NCBI RefSeq assembly: GCF_025399895.1
Contig: NZ_JAODUA010000001.1
Location: 1,240,001 to 1,304,000 of the forward strand
DNA length: 64,000 nucleotides
Source of the DNA: Streptomyces sp. ASQP_92
Lineage (GTDB): Bacteria; Actinomycetota; Actinomycetes; Streptomycetales; Streptomycetaceae
Direction of reading: 5' to 3'
The position numbers and the translations under genes are program-made. Of the stretch, positions 1 through 9,659 are shown in pieces. The notes below the pieces were generated by a model that was not told the origin of the DNA, did no database searches, and worked only from the letters and a program-made list of their open reading frames with translations. How positions within the stretch are numbered: the first letter of the stretch is position 1; each line of letters begins with the position of its first letter.

Positions 1-219
1 TCGCTGCTGCTCACCCCGCTCGGCTACACCGGCTGGTTCTACACGGCCGTCGCGCTGGTCTCCGGCGGCTGGTGGCTGTGGGAGGCGCACGCGCTCCAGT
101 CCCGCGCCAAGAACGAGGCGACCGGCACCAAGCTGAAGGAAATGCGGCTCTTCCACTGGTCGATCACGTATGTGTCGCTGCTGTTCGTGGCCGTCGCGGT
201 GGACCCGTTCCTGCGCTGA
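1..219 (+). CDS. ctaB: Protoheme IX farnesyltransferase (haem O synthase), C-terminal end only
   Basis: The window opens inside this gene; the last 72 codons run in frame from base 1 to TGA at 217-219. The fragment shows two hydrophobic segments (around [14 protein letters not shown] and [16 protein letters not shown]) separated by a charged loop, matching the last two helices of the UbiA-family enzyme that farnesylates haem B to haem O. The catalytic DxxxD motifs lie upstream, outside the window. The nearby haem A synthase (1797-2792, opposite strand) uses its product, which supports the identity. Identity is by family resemblance of a short tail. Confidence 0.8.
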   Translation, partial: SLLLTPLGYTGWFYTAVALVSGGWWLWEAHALQSRAKNEATGTKLKEMRLFHWSITYVSLLFVAVAVDPFLR

Positions 220-240
220 CCGAGCCGTCCGCACGACGTC

Positions 241-272
241 GAGGGGCCAGTGGCGCAAGCCACTGGCCCCTC
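241..272 (+). terminator. Rho-independent-type terminator hairpin after ctaB
   Basis: A perfect 14-bp inverted repeat (GAGGGGCCAGTGGC, loop GCAA, then its complement) starts 21 bases after the ctaB stop. There is no long T-tract, which is normal in Streptomyces. Confidence 0.85.
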
Positions 273-310
273 TTGTCGCTCCCGGATCTACCCGCTAGTA
301 GCATCGCGGC

Positions 311-652
311 ATGGCAGACACCCAGGTTGACGAGAAGCAGGCCGCGGCGGCCGAACGGCACGCGGCCAAGCTGGCCCGGCGGATCGACTCCTTCGCCAAG
401 GAGCACGGCGGCGCCGAGGGCCAGGTCGCGTACATCGGGCAGAAGGGCGCCCGCATCGTCCTGGTGGGCGAGGACGGCGGCTGGGGCGACCTGGTGGCCC
501 CGAGCCACGCCGTCGCGATGAGCGCCGTCGAGAAGTCCGGGATCACCGTCCACGAGGACTTCGACGGTGAGTTCGCGGCCAAGGTGAAGACCGGCCCCTA
601 CGAGTGGTCGCGCATGGCCGGCATCCAGCTCGGCGGTCCGAAGAACGGCTGA
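311..652 (+). CDS. Conserved small hypothetical protein, 113 aa
   Basis: A charged, Ala-rich soluble protein with no signal peptide or membrane segment. The first 45 residues look helical (QAAAAERHAAKLARRIDSF); the rest has short beta-like stretches (ARIVLVGEDGGWGDLV). The ATG at 311 has no convincing ribosome binding site, and TAGTAG ends 9 bases upstream, so a leaderless transcript is possible. It sits between a terminator and the amidohydrolase gene. I recognise it only as a conserved actinomycete protein found near ctaB; its function is unknown. Confidence 0.75.
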   Translation: MADTQVDEKQAAAAERHAAKLARRIDSFAKEHGGAEGQVAYIGQKGARIVLVGEDGGWGDLVAPSHAVAMSAVEKSGITVHEDFDGEFAAKVKTGPYEWSRMAGIQLGGPKNG

Positions 653-728
653 GCAGCCCGCGAGCAACACCGATCCGGGGCTCACCCGTTAGGAGGGGTA
701 CAAGCGCCTCCATCCCTGGGAGCCCCGG

Positions 729-1817
729 ATGATCGACACCCCGAGCCTGGTGGACCAGTACTGCCACGGCGTGCTGCGTACCGAGCTCGGCCTCGGCACC
801 TTCGAGACGGCGCTCGGCCGCACCGGAACCCTGCCCGCGCCCGGCACCACGTTCTTCGACACCCAGACCGGCTTCGCGGTACGCCGCTGGTGCCCACCGC
901 TCCTCGGCCTGGAGCCGCACTGCCCCCCGGCCCGCTATCTGGCCCGCCGCCGCGAGCTCGGCGTGCTGGAGTCGGGCAGGCGGCTGCTCAGGGGCTCCGG
1001 GATCTCCACCTATCTGGTCGACACCGGGCTGCCCGGGGACCTCACCGCCCCGCACGAGATCGCCGCGGCCGGCGCCGCCGACGCCCACGAGATCGTGCGT
1101 CTGGAACTCCTCGCCGAGCAGGTCGCCGACACCTCCGGGACCGTCGAGTCCTTCCTCGCCAACCTCGCCGAGGCCCTGCACACCGCGGCCTCGTCCGCGG
1201 TCGCCTTCGCCTCGGTGAGCGGCGCCCGCGAGGGGCTCGACCCGCGGCCGCCGGGCCCGGGGGAGGTGCGCGGGGCGGCGGGGCGGTGGCTGGACGGCCG
1301 GCGCAAGCACGGCCGCCTGCGGGACCCGGTGCTCCTGCGCCACCTGCTGTGGAGCGCCGTCGCGTGCGGGCGGCCGCTCCAGCTCCAGGTGGGGATGGCC
1401 GACCCCATGCCGCTCGCCGGATTCGCGGAAGCGACGTGCGGGCTCGGCACCGATCTGGTGCTGCTGCACGGCTATCCGTACCACCGCCAGGCCGCCCATC
1501 TCGCCAGCGTCCATCCGCATGTGTACGCGGACGTGGGGCCCGCCCTGGTGCGGACGGGGGCGCGGGCCGCGGCCGTGCTCGCCGAGATCCTGGAGCTGGC
1601 CCCCTTCGGGAAGCTGCTCTACTCCAGCGGGGCGCGCGGGCTGCCCGAACTGCATGTGGTGGGCGCGCGGCTGTTCTCGGAGGCGCTCGGCCGGGTGCTC
1701 GGCGGCTGGGTGGGCGACGGCGCCTGGTCGCGCGGCGACGCGCAGCGGGTCGCCGGGATGATCGCGGCGGGCAACGCCCGCCGCGTCTACGGCCTGTCAG
1801 GCGTGGCTGAGGGCTGA
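729..1817 (+). CDS. Amidohydrolase-family protein (FluG N-terminal-like), 362 aa
   Basis: The C-terminal half carries features of amidohydrolase-2 TIM-barrel proteins: LVLLHGYPYHRQAAHLA (a barrel-strand His) and HPHVYADVGPAL (around residues 240-275), followed by KLLYSSGARGLPE where the late Asp strand is expected. The N-terminal HGVLRTEL resembles the first metal-binding strand in degraded form, so catalytic competence is uncertain. The start is supported by GGGAG about 8 bases upstream. Its last 21 bases overlap the 3' end of ctaA on the other strand (1797-1817). The substrate is unknown. Confidence 0.7.
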   Translation: MIDTPSLVDQYCHGVLRTELGLGTFETALGRTGTLPAPGTTFFDTQTGFAVRRWCPPLLGLEPHCPPARYLARRRELGVLESGRRLLRGSGISTYLVDTGLPGDLTAPHEIAAAGAADAHEIVRLELLAEQVADTSGTVESFLANLAEALHTAASSAVAFASVSGAREGLDPRPPGPGEVRGAAGRWLDGRRKHGRLRDPVLLRHLLWSAVACGRPLQLQVGMADPMPLAGFAEATCGLGTDLVLLHGYPYHRQAAHLASVHPHVYADVGPALVRTGARAAAVLAEILELAPFGKLLYSSGARGLPELHVVGARLFSEALGRVLGGWVGDGAWSRGDAQRVAGMIAAGNARRVYGLSGVAEG

Positions 1818-2792
1818 GCCCGTCCGCTCCGGGACCTCGACCGGGGCCTGCGGACGCTCGCGCAGCGCGAGCAGGACGCGCAGCACGGCGATCCACACCA
1901 GGCACGAGCCGAGCATGTGCAGAGCGACCAGGACCTCGGGCGTCTTCAGGAAGTACTGGACGTAACCGATCACACCCTGACCCATCAGGACCAGGAACAG
2001 GTCACGGGCGCGGTGGCGCGGGCCCGGGGGCGCGTCGACGGCCTTCAGGACGAACCAGAGCGCGACGGTGAGCGCCACCACGACCCAGGCGAGATCCGCG
2101 TGGAGCTGCGTGATCATCGTCCAGTCCAGCGGGATGCGCGGCACGTCCTTGGAGTCGCCGGGGTGGCGTCCGGTGCCGGTGACGATGGTGCCGACCGCGA
2201 TGAGCGCCGCCGAGGCACCCACCAGGAGCCAGGTCAGTTGCACAACTGCCTTGCCCACCAAGGGCCTTGGCGCTCCGTCGCCCTCCTGGGTGCGCTGCCA
2301 GGTGACCACCGCGACCGCGATGAGGGCGCTGGAGAGCAGGAAGTGGGCGGCCACCGTGTACGGGTTGAGACCGACCAGGACGACGATGCCGCCGAGCACC
2401 GCGTTGCCCATGACCACCCAGAACTGCACCCAGCCAAGCCGGGTCAGCGGGCGCCGCCACGGCTTCGCGGAGCGGGCCGCGATGATGGCCCAGCCGACCG
2501 CGGCGCACAGCACGTACGTCAGCATGCGGTTGGTGAACTCGATGACACCGCGAAAGCCCATCTCGCTGGTGACGGTCAGGCTGTCGCTGGTGCACTTGGG
2601 CCAGGTGGGGCAGCCGAGCCCGGAGCCGGTGAGCCGGACGGCTCCTCCGGTCACCACGATGGCCACGGACATGACGAGGGCGATGAGGGCCGCGCGCCGC
2701 ACGACCGTGGGGGAGGCGGTCCACCGCTGCGCGATGTAGAGGAGCGGATTGCGCGCCGCCGCGGTCACATCGGCTCGGGTCACTTTCGGCAT
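1797..2792 (-). CDS. ctaA: Haem A synthase, COX15/CtaA family
   Basis: A polytopic membrane protein of 331 aa from the chosen start, with about eight hydrophobic segments. It oxidises the C8 methyl group of haem O to make haem A for aa3-type cytochrome oxidase. Visible hallmarks are GGAVRLTGSGLGCPTWPKC near the first helix, EFTNRM in the next loop, and conserved His residues in later helices (AHFLLSSALIA, LHADLAWVVV, LHMLGSCLVW). I prefer ATG at 2792 (MPKVTRAD) to the upstream in-frame start at 2822, because TACGAT lies exactly 7 bases before it, as in leaderless Streptomyces genes. It is convergent with the amidohydrolase gene. Confidence 0.9.
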   Translation of the reverse strand: MPKVTRADVTAAARNPLLYIAQRWTASPTVVRRAALIALVMSVAIVVTGGAVRLTGSGLGCPTWPKCTSDSLTVTSEMGFRGVIEFTNRMLTYVLCAAVGWAIIAARSAKPWRRPLTRLGWVQFWVVMGNAVLGGIVVLVGLNPYTVAAHFLLSSALIAVAVVTWQRTQEGDGAPRPLVGKAVVQLTWLLVGASAALIAVGTIVTGTGRHPGDSKDVPRIPLDWTMITQLHADLAWVVVALTVALWFVLKAVDAPPGPRHRARDLFLVLMGQGVIGYVQYFLKTPEVLVALHMLGSCLVWIAVLRVLLALRERPQAPVEVPERTGSALSHA

Positions 2793-2921
2793 GCGGCCTA
2801 TCGTAGGCGCCCGATTGTGCATGTTTTCACGAGGGGGGCCCGCCGTACCCGGACGGGAGGAAAGTCACCCCCGCGTCACCCCGGCCTTACCCCGGCCGCC
2901 GCCTCCGCCACCGCCCCCGGC

Positions 2922-3685
2922 TCACTCCCAGCGGAAGAAGCGCGCGGCCGCGCCGAGGCCCAGGACCGCCCACACCGCGAGGATCCCGAGGTCCGACCAG
3001 GGCATCGAGGCGCCGTCCCGGAGCACCGTGCGCAGCCCGTCGGACAGGGCCGAGATGGGGAGCGCCTCCAGCACCGACCGCACACCGCCGGGGAACTTGT
3101 CCATCGGCACGATGACCCCGCCCGCCACGAGCAGCAGCAGGAACACCAGGTTGGCCGCGGCCAGCGTCGCCTCGGCCTTCAGGGTGCCGGCCATGAGCAG
3201 CCCGAGCCCGGAGAAGGCGGCGGTGCCGAGGACCAGCAGGAGCAGCACCGCGAGCGGGTTGCCGTGCGGGGACCAGCCGAGCGCGAGGGCGATCACGGTG
3301 AGCAGGACGACCTGGAGCACCTCGGTGACGAGCACGGCGAGGGTCTTGGAGGTCATCAGCGCCCAGCGGGGCAGCGGCGAGGCGCCGAGCCGCTTGAGCA
3401 CCCCGTACCGCCGCTCGAAGCCCGTCGCGATGGCCTGGCCGGTGAAGGCGGTCGACATCACGGCGAGCGCGAGGACGCCGGGGGCCAGGAAGTCGACGGA
3501 CTTGCCGGCGCCCGTGTCGATGATGTCGACGGTCGAGAACAGCACGAGCAGCAGGCTCGGGATGATCACGGTGAGCAGCAGCTGCTCGCCGTTGCGCAGC
3601 AGCATCCGCGTCTCCAGGGCGGTCTGCGCCCCGATCATCCGCCCGAGCGGTGCCGCGCCCGGCTTCGGCGCGTACGTACCAGCGC

Positions 3686-3689
<4 letters not shown>
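2922..3689 (-). CDS. ABC-2 type transporter permease
   Basis: A 255-aa membrane protein with about six hydrophobic helices and the ABC-2 membrane layout: a cytoplasmic N-terminus (LGRMIGAQTALETRMLLRNGEQ), then helices around IIPSLLLVLFSTV, VLALAVMSTAFTG and LVFLLLLVAGGVIVP. The motif RRYGVLKRLGASPL is typical of drug- and lipid-exporter permeases. Its ATG overlaps the stop of the ATPase gene by 4 bp (ATGA), so the pair is translationally coupled. The two would form an exporter of unknown substrate. Its position next to ctaA is conserved in actinomycetes as I recall. Confidence 0.88.
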
Positions 3690-4666
<977 letters not shown>

Positions 4667-5070
4667 GGACGCCAAGTCTAGGCGGGGCCCGCCACCCCTC
4701 CGGAGCGGGGCCCGGGGCCCGATCGGCCCCGCGTGTCGGCACGAAATCCAGGGCCCGCGACGAGCCCCTGGCGCCCCTGGCCGGGGGATGCCGGGCGGAG
4801 GTGTGCGAGGAGCGTCCGGGCGATCGTGGCTCTGTCGGCCCGGACCGGGCGCTCTGCGGCCATGCGCACACAAAGGCCCGGTCACAGGGGGTGCGGATCG
4901 GCCGAAGAAGGGGCGGGAGGGGCGCGCGGGCGGCCGCCGCACCGCCCCGGAAGTGATCGATCAAAGATCGTTTCCGCAGGTCAGTTTAGGTATGCCTAAG
5001 TGATGCAGCGCACCGCCGGTGATCCCGAGGTGGGTTGTCAGCTTCTGAGGAATTACGCAACAATGGCGTT
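4667..5070. other. Divergent intergenic region between ABC exporter and suf operon
   Basis: About 400 bases without a credible gene. The left 300 bases are GC-rich with no clear signal. The right end holds an AT-richer control region with an iron-box-like palindrome (4986-4999) and the sufR promoter and operator (5035-5071). Confidence 0.7.
4986..4999. promoter_or_regulatory. Iron-box-like (DtxR/IdeR/DmdR type) inverted repeat
   Basis: TTAGG-TATG-CCTAA is a perfect palindrome in its 5-bp arms. Read on the minus strand it matches 12 of 14 bases of the right part of the DtxR-family consensus (TTAGGCTAACCTAA), but the outer left half-site is poor. It lies 72 bases upstream of sufR. Iron control of the suf operon through it is an inference. 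Confidence 0.4.
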
Positions 5071-5071
5071 G
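5035..5071 (+). promoter_or_regulatory. sufR promoter with SufR-type operator CAAC-N6-GTTG
   Basis: TTGTCA (5035-5040), an 18-base spacer and AACAAT (5059-5064) form a promoter whose +1 would fall at about 5071, the G of the sufR GTG codon. CAAC (5058-5061), six bases and GTTG (5068-5071) match the motif that, as I recall, was reported for Streptomyces avermitilis SufR. A bound regulator would cover both the -10 element and the start point. Confidence 0.65.
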
Positions 5072-5823
5072 TGAAAAACATCGGCGAGGCTCCCCAGGAG
5101 GAACTCGCGACCGGTGAGCGGTCCACCCGCAACCGGGTCGCGCGCTCCATCCTGGACCACGGTCCCTCGACCGCCCAGGACCTGGCCAACCGCCTCGGTC
5201 TCACCCAGGCCGCCGTGCGCCGCCACCTCGACGCGCTGGTGGCCGACGAGGTCGTCGTCCCGCGTGAACAGCGCGTCTACGGCGCGCGGACCCGAGGCCG
5301 TCCGGCCAAGGTCTTCGCGCTCACCGACTGCGGCCGGGACGCCTTCGAGCAGGCCTACGACAAGCTCGCCGTCGACGCCCTGGACTGGATCGAGCGGTCG
5401 GCGGGCGGCGGCGCGGCCGGCGAGGAGGCCGTGGCGGCGTTCGCGCGGGCCCGCGTCGAGGCTCAAGCCGGGGCGTACAGGGACGCGATCGAGGCCGTAC
5501 AGCCTGAAGAGCGGACCCAGGCCCTGGCCAGGGCCTTGAGTGCCGACGGGTACGCTGCTACGGCGCGCAGCGCGCCCCTTCCCCAGCGGGGTGAGCAGCT
5601 GTGCCAGCACCACTGCCCGGTCGCCCACGCCGCCGAGCGGTACCCGCAGCTGTGCGAGGCGGAGACGGAGTTCTTCTCCCGCCTCCTGGGAACGCATGTG
5701 CAGCGCCTGGCCACGATCGCCCACGGCGACGGCGTCTGCACCACGTTCATCCCGCACGGCGCGCCACCACGGACCACACACCAGCAAGCATCCGCAAGCA
5801 CGGCCGGGAGGAACCCCGCATGA
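5071..5823 (+). CDS. sufR: Fe-S cluster-sensing repressor SufR (ArsR/DeoR-like winged helix)
   Basis: A 250-aa protein. The N-terminal winged helix-turn-helix ([43 protein letters not shown]) includes the GxGRPAK-type wing ([13 protein letters not shown]). The C-terminal half carries the cysteine cluster [21 protein letters not shown] plus a later Cys (GVCTTF), the expected ligands of the SufR [4Fe-4S] cluster. GTG at 5071 is preferred to the in-frame TTG at 5035, because the promoter predicts a leaderless start there. The stop overlaps the sufB ATG (ATGA). The expected role is repression of the suf operon when clusters are plentiful. Confidence 0.92.
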   Translation: MKNIGEAPQEELATGERSTRNRVARSILDHGPSTAQDLANRLGLTQAAVRRHLDALVADEVVVPREQRVYGARTRGRPAKVFALTDCGRDAFEQAYDKLAVDALDWIERSAGGGAAGEEAVAAFARARVEAQAGAYRDAIEAVQPEERTQALARALSADGYAATARSAPLPQRGEQLCQHHCPVAHAAERYPQLCEAETEFFSRLLGTHVQRLATIAHGDGVCTTFIPHGAPPRTTHQQASASTAGRNPA

Positions 5824-7241
5824 CGCTCCCCACGGAGACTGCCCACCCTGAGCTCGATGGCCTGGGCACGTACGAATACGGCTGGGCCGACTCCGACGCG
5901 GCCGGCGCCGCTGCCAAGCGCGGTCTGAACGAGGACGTCGTACGCGACATCTCCTCGAAGAAGAACGAGCCCGAGTGGATGCTGAAGCTGCGCCTCAAGG
6001 GCCTGCGGCTGTTCGACAAGAAGCCCATGCCGAACTGGGGCTCCGACCTCTCCGGCATCGACTTCGACAACATCAAGTACTTCGTGCGCTCGACGGAGAA
6101 GCAGGCGGCGTCCTGGGAGGACCTGCCCGCCGACATCAAGAACACGTACGACAAGCTCGGCATCCCCGAGGCGGAGAAGCAGCGCCTGGTGGCCGGTGTC
6201 GCGGCCCAGTACGAGTCCGAGGTCGTCTACCACCAGATCCGCGAGGACCTGGAGGAGCAGGGCGTCATCTTCCTCGACACCGACACCGCCCTGAAGGAGC
6301 ACCCCGAGCTCTTCCAGGAGTACTTCGGCACCGTCATCCCGGTCGGCGACAACAAGTTCGCGTCGCTGAACACGGCGGTGTGGTCCGGCGGCTCGTTCAT
6401 CTACGTGCCCAAGGGTGTCCACGTCGACATCCCGCTCCAGGCCTACTTCCGCATCAACACGGAGAACATGGGCCAGTTCGAGCGGACGCTGATCATCGTC
6501 GACGAGGACGCCTACGTCCACTACGTCGAGGGCTGCACCGCCCCGATCTACTCCTCCGACTCGCTGCACAGCGCCGTCGTGGAGATCATCGTCAAGAAGG
6601 GCGGCCGCTGCCGCTACACGACGATCCAGAACTGGTCGAACAACGTCTACAACCTGGTCACCAAGCGCGCCGTGGCGTACGAGGGCGCGACCATGGAGTG
6701 GATCGACGGCAACATCGGTTCCAAGGTCACCATGAAGTATCCGGCCGTCTACCTGATGGGCGAGCACGCCAAGGGCGAGACGCTCTCCATCGCCTTCGCG
6801 GGCGAGGGCCAGCACCAGGACGCCGGCTCCAAGATGGTCCACATGGCGCCGAACACCTCCTCCAACATCGTCTCCAAGTCGGTGGCGCGAGGCGGCGGCC
6901 GCACCTCCTACCGAGGCCTCGTCGAGATCGGTGAGGGCGCCCACGGCTCCAAGTCGAACGTGCTCTGCGACGCCCTGCTCGTCGACACCATCTCCCGCTC
7001 GGACACCTACCCGTACGTCGACGTCCGCGAGGACGACGTCTCCATGGGCCACGAGGCGACCGTCTCCAAGGTCTCCGAGGACCAGCTCTTCTACCTGATG
7101 AGCCGCGGTCTGACCGAGTTCGAGGCGATGGCGATGATCGTGCGCGGCTTCGTCGAGCCGATCGCCAAGGAGCTCCCCATGGAGTACGCCCTGGAGCTCA
7201 ACCGGCTGATCGAGCTGCAGATGGAGGGCTCGGTCGGATAA
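5820..7241 (+). CDS. sufB: Fe-S cluster assembly scaffold subunit SufB
   Basis: A 473-aa beta-helix protein that forms the SufBC2D scaffold on which sulfide and iron are assembled. The family core is unmistakable: [50 protein letters not shown] and [11 protein letters not shown] (the cysteine corresponding to the catalytic Cys of E. coli SufB), followed by [22 protein letters not shown]. The ATG at 5820 overlaps the sufR stop by 4 bp and follows GGGAGG. There is no intein, although SufB inteins occur in some actinobacteria. It is the first structural gene of the operon. Confidence 0.97.
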   Translation: MTLPTETAHPELDGLGTYEYGWADSDAAGAAAKRGLNEDVVRDISSKKNEPEWMLKLRLKGLRLFDKKPMPNWGSDLSGIDFDNIKYFVRSTEKQAASWEDLPADIKNTYDKLGIPEAEKQRLVAGVAAQYESEVVYHQIREDLEEQGVIFLDTDTALKEHPELFQEYFGTVIPVGDNKFASLNTAVWSGGSFIYVPKGVHVDIPLQAYFRINTENMGQFERTLIIVDEDAYVHYVEGCTAPIYSSDSLHSAVVEIIVKKGGRCRYTTIQNWSNNVYNLVTKRAVAYEGATMEWIDGNIGSKVTMKYPAVYLMGEHAKGETLSIAFAGEGQHQDAGSKMVHMAPNTSSNIVSKSVARGGGRTSYRGLVEIGEGAHGSKSNVLCDALLVDTISRSDTYPYVDVREDDVSMGHEATVSKVSEDQLFYLMSRGLTEFEAMAMIVRGFVEPIAKELPMEYALELNRLIELQMEGSVG

Positions 7242-7303
7242 CGACCGTTCCCCGTCCGGCAGTTGAGCAGATTCTGATCTAGGAAGAGAGCACTACGACA
7301 GCC

Positions 7304-8482
7304 ATGGCTGAGGCAAACATCCCGGTGGGCTCCACCACCGCCGGATCCATCGCGGTGGCCGCCGAGTCGACCGTCGCCACCCGCATGAGCGCGCCCCCGT
7401 CCTTCGACGTCGCGGACTTCCCGGTCCCGCACGGCCGCGAGGAGGAGTGGCGGTTCACGCCGCTGGAGCGGCTGCGCGGGCTGCACGACGGCACCGCCGT
7501 CGCGACCGGCGACGGTGTCAAGGTCGCCGTCGAGGCGCCCGAGGGCGTGACCGTCGAGACGGTCGGGCGCGACGACGCCCGGATCGGCAGGGCCGGCACG
7601 CCGGTGGACCGTGTCGCGGCCCAGGCGTACTCGTCCTTCGAGAAGGCCTCCGTCGTGTCCGTTCCCAAGGACACCGTGCTCACCGAGCCGATCCGGATCG
7701 CCGTGCACGGCGAGGGCGGCGTGGCCTACGGCCACCAGGTGATCGAGCTCGGTGCCTTCGCCGAGGCCGTCGTGGTCATCGACCACACCGGCGACGCGGT
7801 GCTCGGTGCCAACGTCGACTACCTCCTGGGCGACGGCGCCAAGCTGACCGTCGTCTCCGTCCAGGACTGGGACGACAAGGCCGTCCACGTGGCCCAGCAC
7901 AACGCGCTGATCGGCCGCGACGCCACCTTCAAGTCGTTCGTGGTCACCTTCGGCGGCGACCTGGTGCGGCTGCACCCGAGGGTCGCCTACGCGGGCACCG
8001 GTGGCGAGGCCGAGCTCTTCGGGCTGTACTTCACCGACCACGGCCAGCACCAGGAGCACCGCCTCCTGGTCGACCACAACACCCCGCACTGCAAGTCCAA
8101 CGCCGTGTACAAGGGCGCCCTCCAGGGTGAGGACGCGCACGCGGTGTGGATCGGTGACGTGCTCATCCAGGCCGCGGCCGAGGGCACGGACACCTACGAG
8201 ATGAACCGCAACCTGGTTCTGACCGACGGCGCCCGCGTCGACTCGGTGCCGAACCTGGAGATCGAGACCGGCGAGATCGCCGGCGCCGGTCACGCGTCGG
8301 CCACCGGCCGCTTCGACGACGAGCAGCTCTTCTACCTGATGTCCCGCGGCATCCCGCCGATGGAGGCCCGCCGCCTGGTCGTCCGCGGCTTCTTCGCGGA
8401 GCTCGTCCAGCAGATCGGTCTGCCGGACGTCGAGGCGCGCCTGCTCGCGAAGATCGAGACGGAGCTGGAGGCTTCCGTCTGA
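7304..8482 (+). CDS. sufD: Fe-S cluster assembly protein SufD
   Basis: A 392-aa SufB paralogue with the same beta-helix and C-terminal helical signature ([25 protein letters not shown]); the His in GAGHAS matches the functional His of SufD. The start ATG follows AGGAAGAG. The first 35 residues are Ala/Thr-rich and variable, then PHGREEEWRFTPL begins the conserved family. The final A of its TGA is shared with the next gene's ATG, so translation is tightly coupled. It partners with SufB and SufC in the scaffold complex. Confidence 0.95.
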   Translation: MAEANIPVGSTTAGSIAVAAESTVATRMSAPPSFDVADFPVPHGREEEWRFTPLERLRGLHDGTAVATGDGVKVAVEAPEGVTVETVGRDDARIGRAGTPVDRVAAQAYSSFEKASVVSVPKDTVLTEPIRIAVHGEGGVAYGHQVIELGAFAEAVVVIDHTGDAVLGANVDYLLGDGAKLTVVSVQDWDDKAVHVAQHNALIGRDATFKSFVVTFGGDLVRLHPRVAYAGTGGEAELFGLYFTDHGQHQEHRLLVDHNTPHCKSNAVYKGALQGEDAHAVWIGDVLIQAAAEGTDTYEMNRNLVLTDGARVDSVPNLEIETGEIAGAGHASATGRFDDEQLFYLMSRGIPPMEARRLVVRGFFAELVQQIGLPDVEARLLAKIETELEASV

Positions 8483-8799
8483 TGGCCTTCGTCAAAGCCT
8501 GTGCGCTGAGCGAGCTGGAGAGCGACACCCCCAAGCGGGTGGAGATCGACGGCACGCCGGTGTCCCTCGTCCACACCGAGGGCGAGGTGTTCGCGATCAA
8601 CGACATCTGCTCGCACGCGAACGTGTCGCTGTCGGAGGGCGAGGTCGAGGACTGCGCCATCGAGTGCTGGCTGCACGGCTCAAGCTTCGACCTCCGCACC
8701 GGCAAGCCGTCCGGCCTTCCCGCGACGCGCCCCGTCCCCGTATACCCCGTCAAGATCGAAGGGGACGATGTGCTCGTCTCCGTCACCCAGGAGTCCTGA
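8482..8799 (+). CDS. Rieske [2Fe-2S] ferredoxin-like protein of the suf operon
   Basis: A 105-aa single-domain Rieske protein. The ligands C-x-H-x16-C-x2-H are complete (CSHANVSL ... CWLHGSSF). The size and sequence match the ferredoxin component of non-haem ring oxygenases (NirD/HcaC type). Its conserved place between sufD and sufC in actinobacteria points to an electron-transfer role in cluster assembly or repair, but that role is inferred from context. The ATG overlaps the sufD stop; sufC follows after 7 bases. Confidence 0.93.
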   Translation: MAFVKACALSELESDTPKRVEIDGTPVSLVHTEGEVFAINDICSHANVSLSEGEVEDCAIECWLHGSSFDLRTGKPSGLPATRPVPVYPVKIEGDDVLVSVTQES

Positions 8800-8806
8800 G
8801 TTCCCC

Positions 8807-9571
8807 ATGGCAACGCTTGAAATCCGCGACCTGCACGTCTCCGTCGAGGCCGAGAACGGCCCCCGCGAGATCCTCAAGGGCGTCGACCTGACCGTGAAGC
8901 AGGGCGAGACCCACGCCATCATGGGCCCCAACGGCTCCGGCAAGTCGACCCTGGCGTACTCGCTGGCCGGGCACCCCAAGTACACGATCACCAGCGGCAC
9001 CGTCACGCTCGACGGCGAGGACGTCCTGGAGATGTCCGTCGACGAGCGCGCCCGCGCCGGCCTCTTCCTCGCCATGCAGTACCCGGTCGAGGTCCCCGGC
9101 GTCTCGGTCTCCAACTTCCTGCGCACCTCGGCCACCGCGATCCGCGGCGAGGCCCCCAAGCTGCGTACCTGGGTGAAGGAGGTCAAGTCCGCGATGGAGC
9201 AGCTCCAGATGGACCCGGCCTTCGCCGAGCGCAACGTCAACGAGGGCTTCTCCGGCGGTGAGAAGAAGCGCCACGAGATCCTCCAGCTCGAACTCCTCAA
9301 GCCGAAGATCGCGATCCTCGACGAGACCGACTCCGGCCTCGATGTCGACGCGCTGCGCCAGGTCTCCGAGGGCATCAACCGCGTCCGTGAGAACGGCGAG
9401 GTCGGCACCCTCCTGGTGACCCACTACACCCGCATCCTGCGCTACGTGAAGCCCGACTACGTCCACGTCTTCGCGGGCGGCCGCATCGTCGAGTCCGGCG
9501 GCGCCGAGCTCGCCGACAAGCTCGAGTCCGAGGGCTACGAGTCGTACACGAAGGGCGGCGCTGACCTGTGA
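8807..9571 (+). CDS. sufC: Fe-S cluster assembly ATPase SufC
   Basis: A 254-aa ABC-type ATPase that drives conformational change of the SufBC2D scaffold. It has Walker A GPNGSGKST, signature FSGGEKKRHEILQLE, Walker B IAILDETDSGLD (the Glu-Thr-Asp form characteristic of SufC) and the H-loop LVTHYTRIL. The start at 8807 (MATLEIRDLHV) was chosen over an upstream in-frame ATG because it begins at the conserved family N-terminus and follows GGAG in the end of the preceding gene. It lacks membrane segments, as expected. Confidence 0.96.
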   Translation: MATLEIRDLHVSVEAENGPREILKGVDLTVKQGETHAIMGPNGSGKSTLAYSLAGHPKYTITSGTVTLDGEDVLEMSVDERARAGLFLAMQYPVEVPGVSVSNFLRTSATAIRGEAPKLRTWVKEVKSAMEQLQMDPAFAERNVNEGFSGGEKKRHEILQLELLKPKIAILDETDSGLDVDALRQVSEGINRVRENGEVGTLLVTHYTRILRYVKPDYVHVFAGGRIVESGGAELADKLESEGYESYTKGGADL

Positions 9572-9579
9572 GCGACGCG

Positions 9580-9630
9580 CGCGAGGCCACCGGCCCGCGG
9601 ATGAGCTGCGAGCCGCAGACGCGCCTCGCG
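9580..9630 (+). other. Nested inverted repeats between sufC and sufS
   Basis: The only sizeable gap inside the suf operon (88 bases) holds an outer 8-bp stem (CGCGAGGC at 9580-9587 with GCCTCGCG at 9623-9630) and an inner CTGCG-AGC-CGCAG hairpin (9606-9618). It could be an RNA processing or attenuation structure; the sequence alone cannot decide. Confidence 0.4.
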
Positions 9631-9659
9631 GGCGGAGAAGCGAACGAAAGGAGCAGGGC

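Noticed and set aside
5035..5070. Upstream TTG start for sufR
   Set aside because: It coincides with the putative -35 element and the promoter spacing favours GTG at 5071.
5820..7241. Intein in SufB
   Set aside because: The protein is of normal length and its conserved blocks are uninterrupted.
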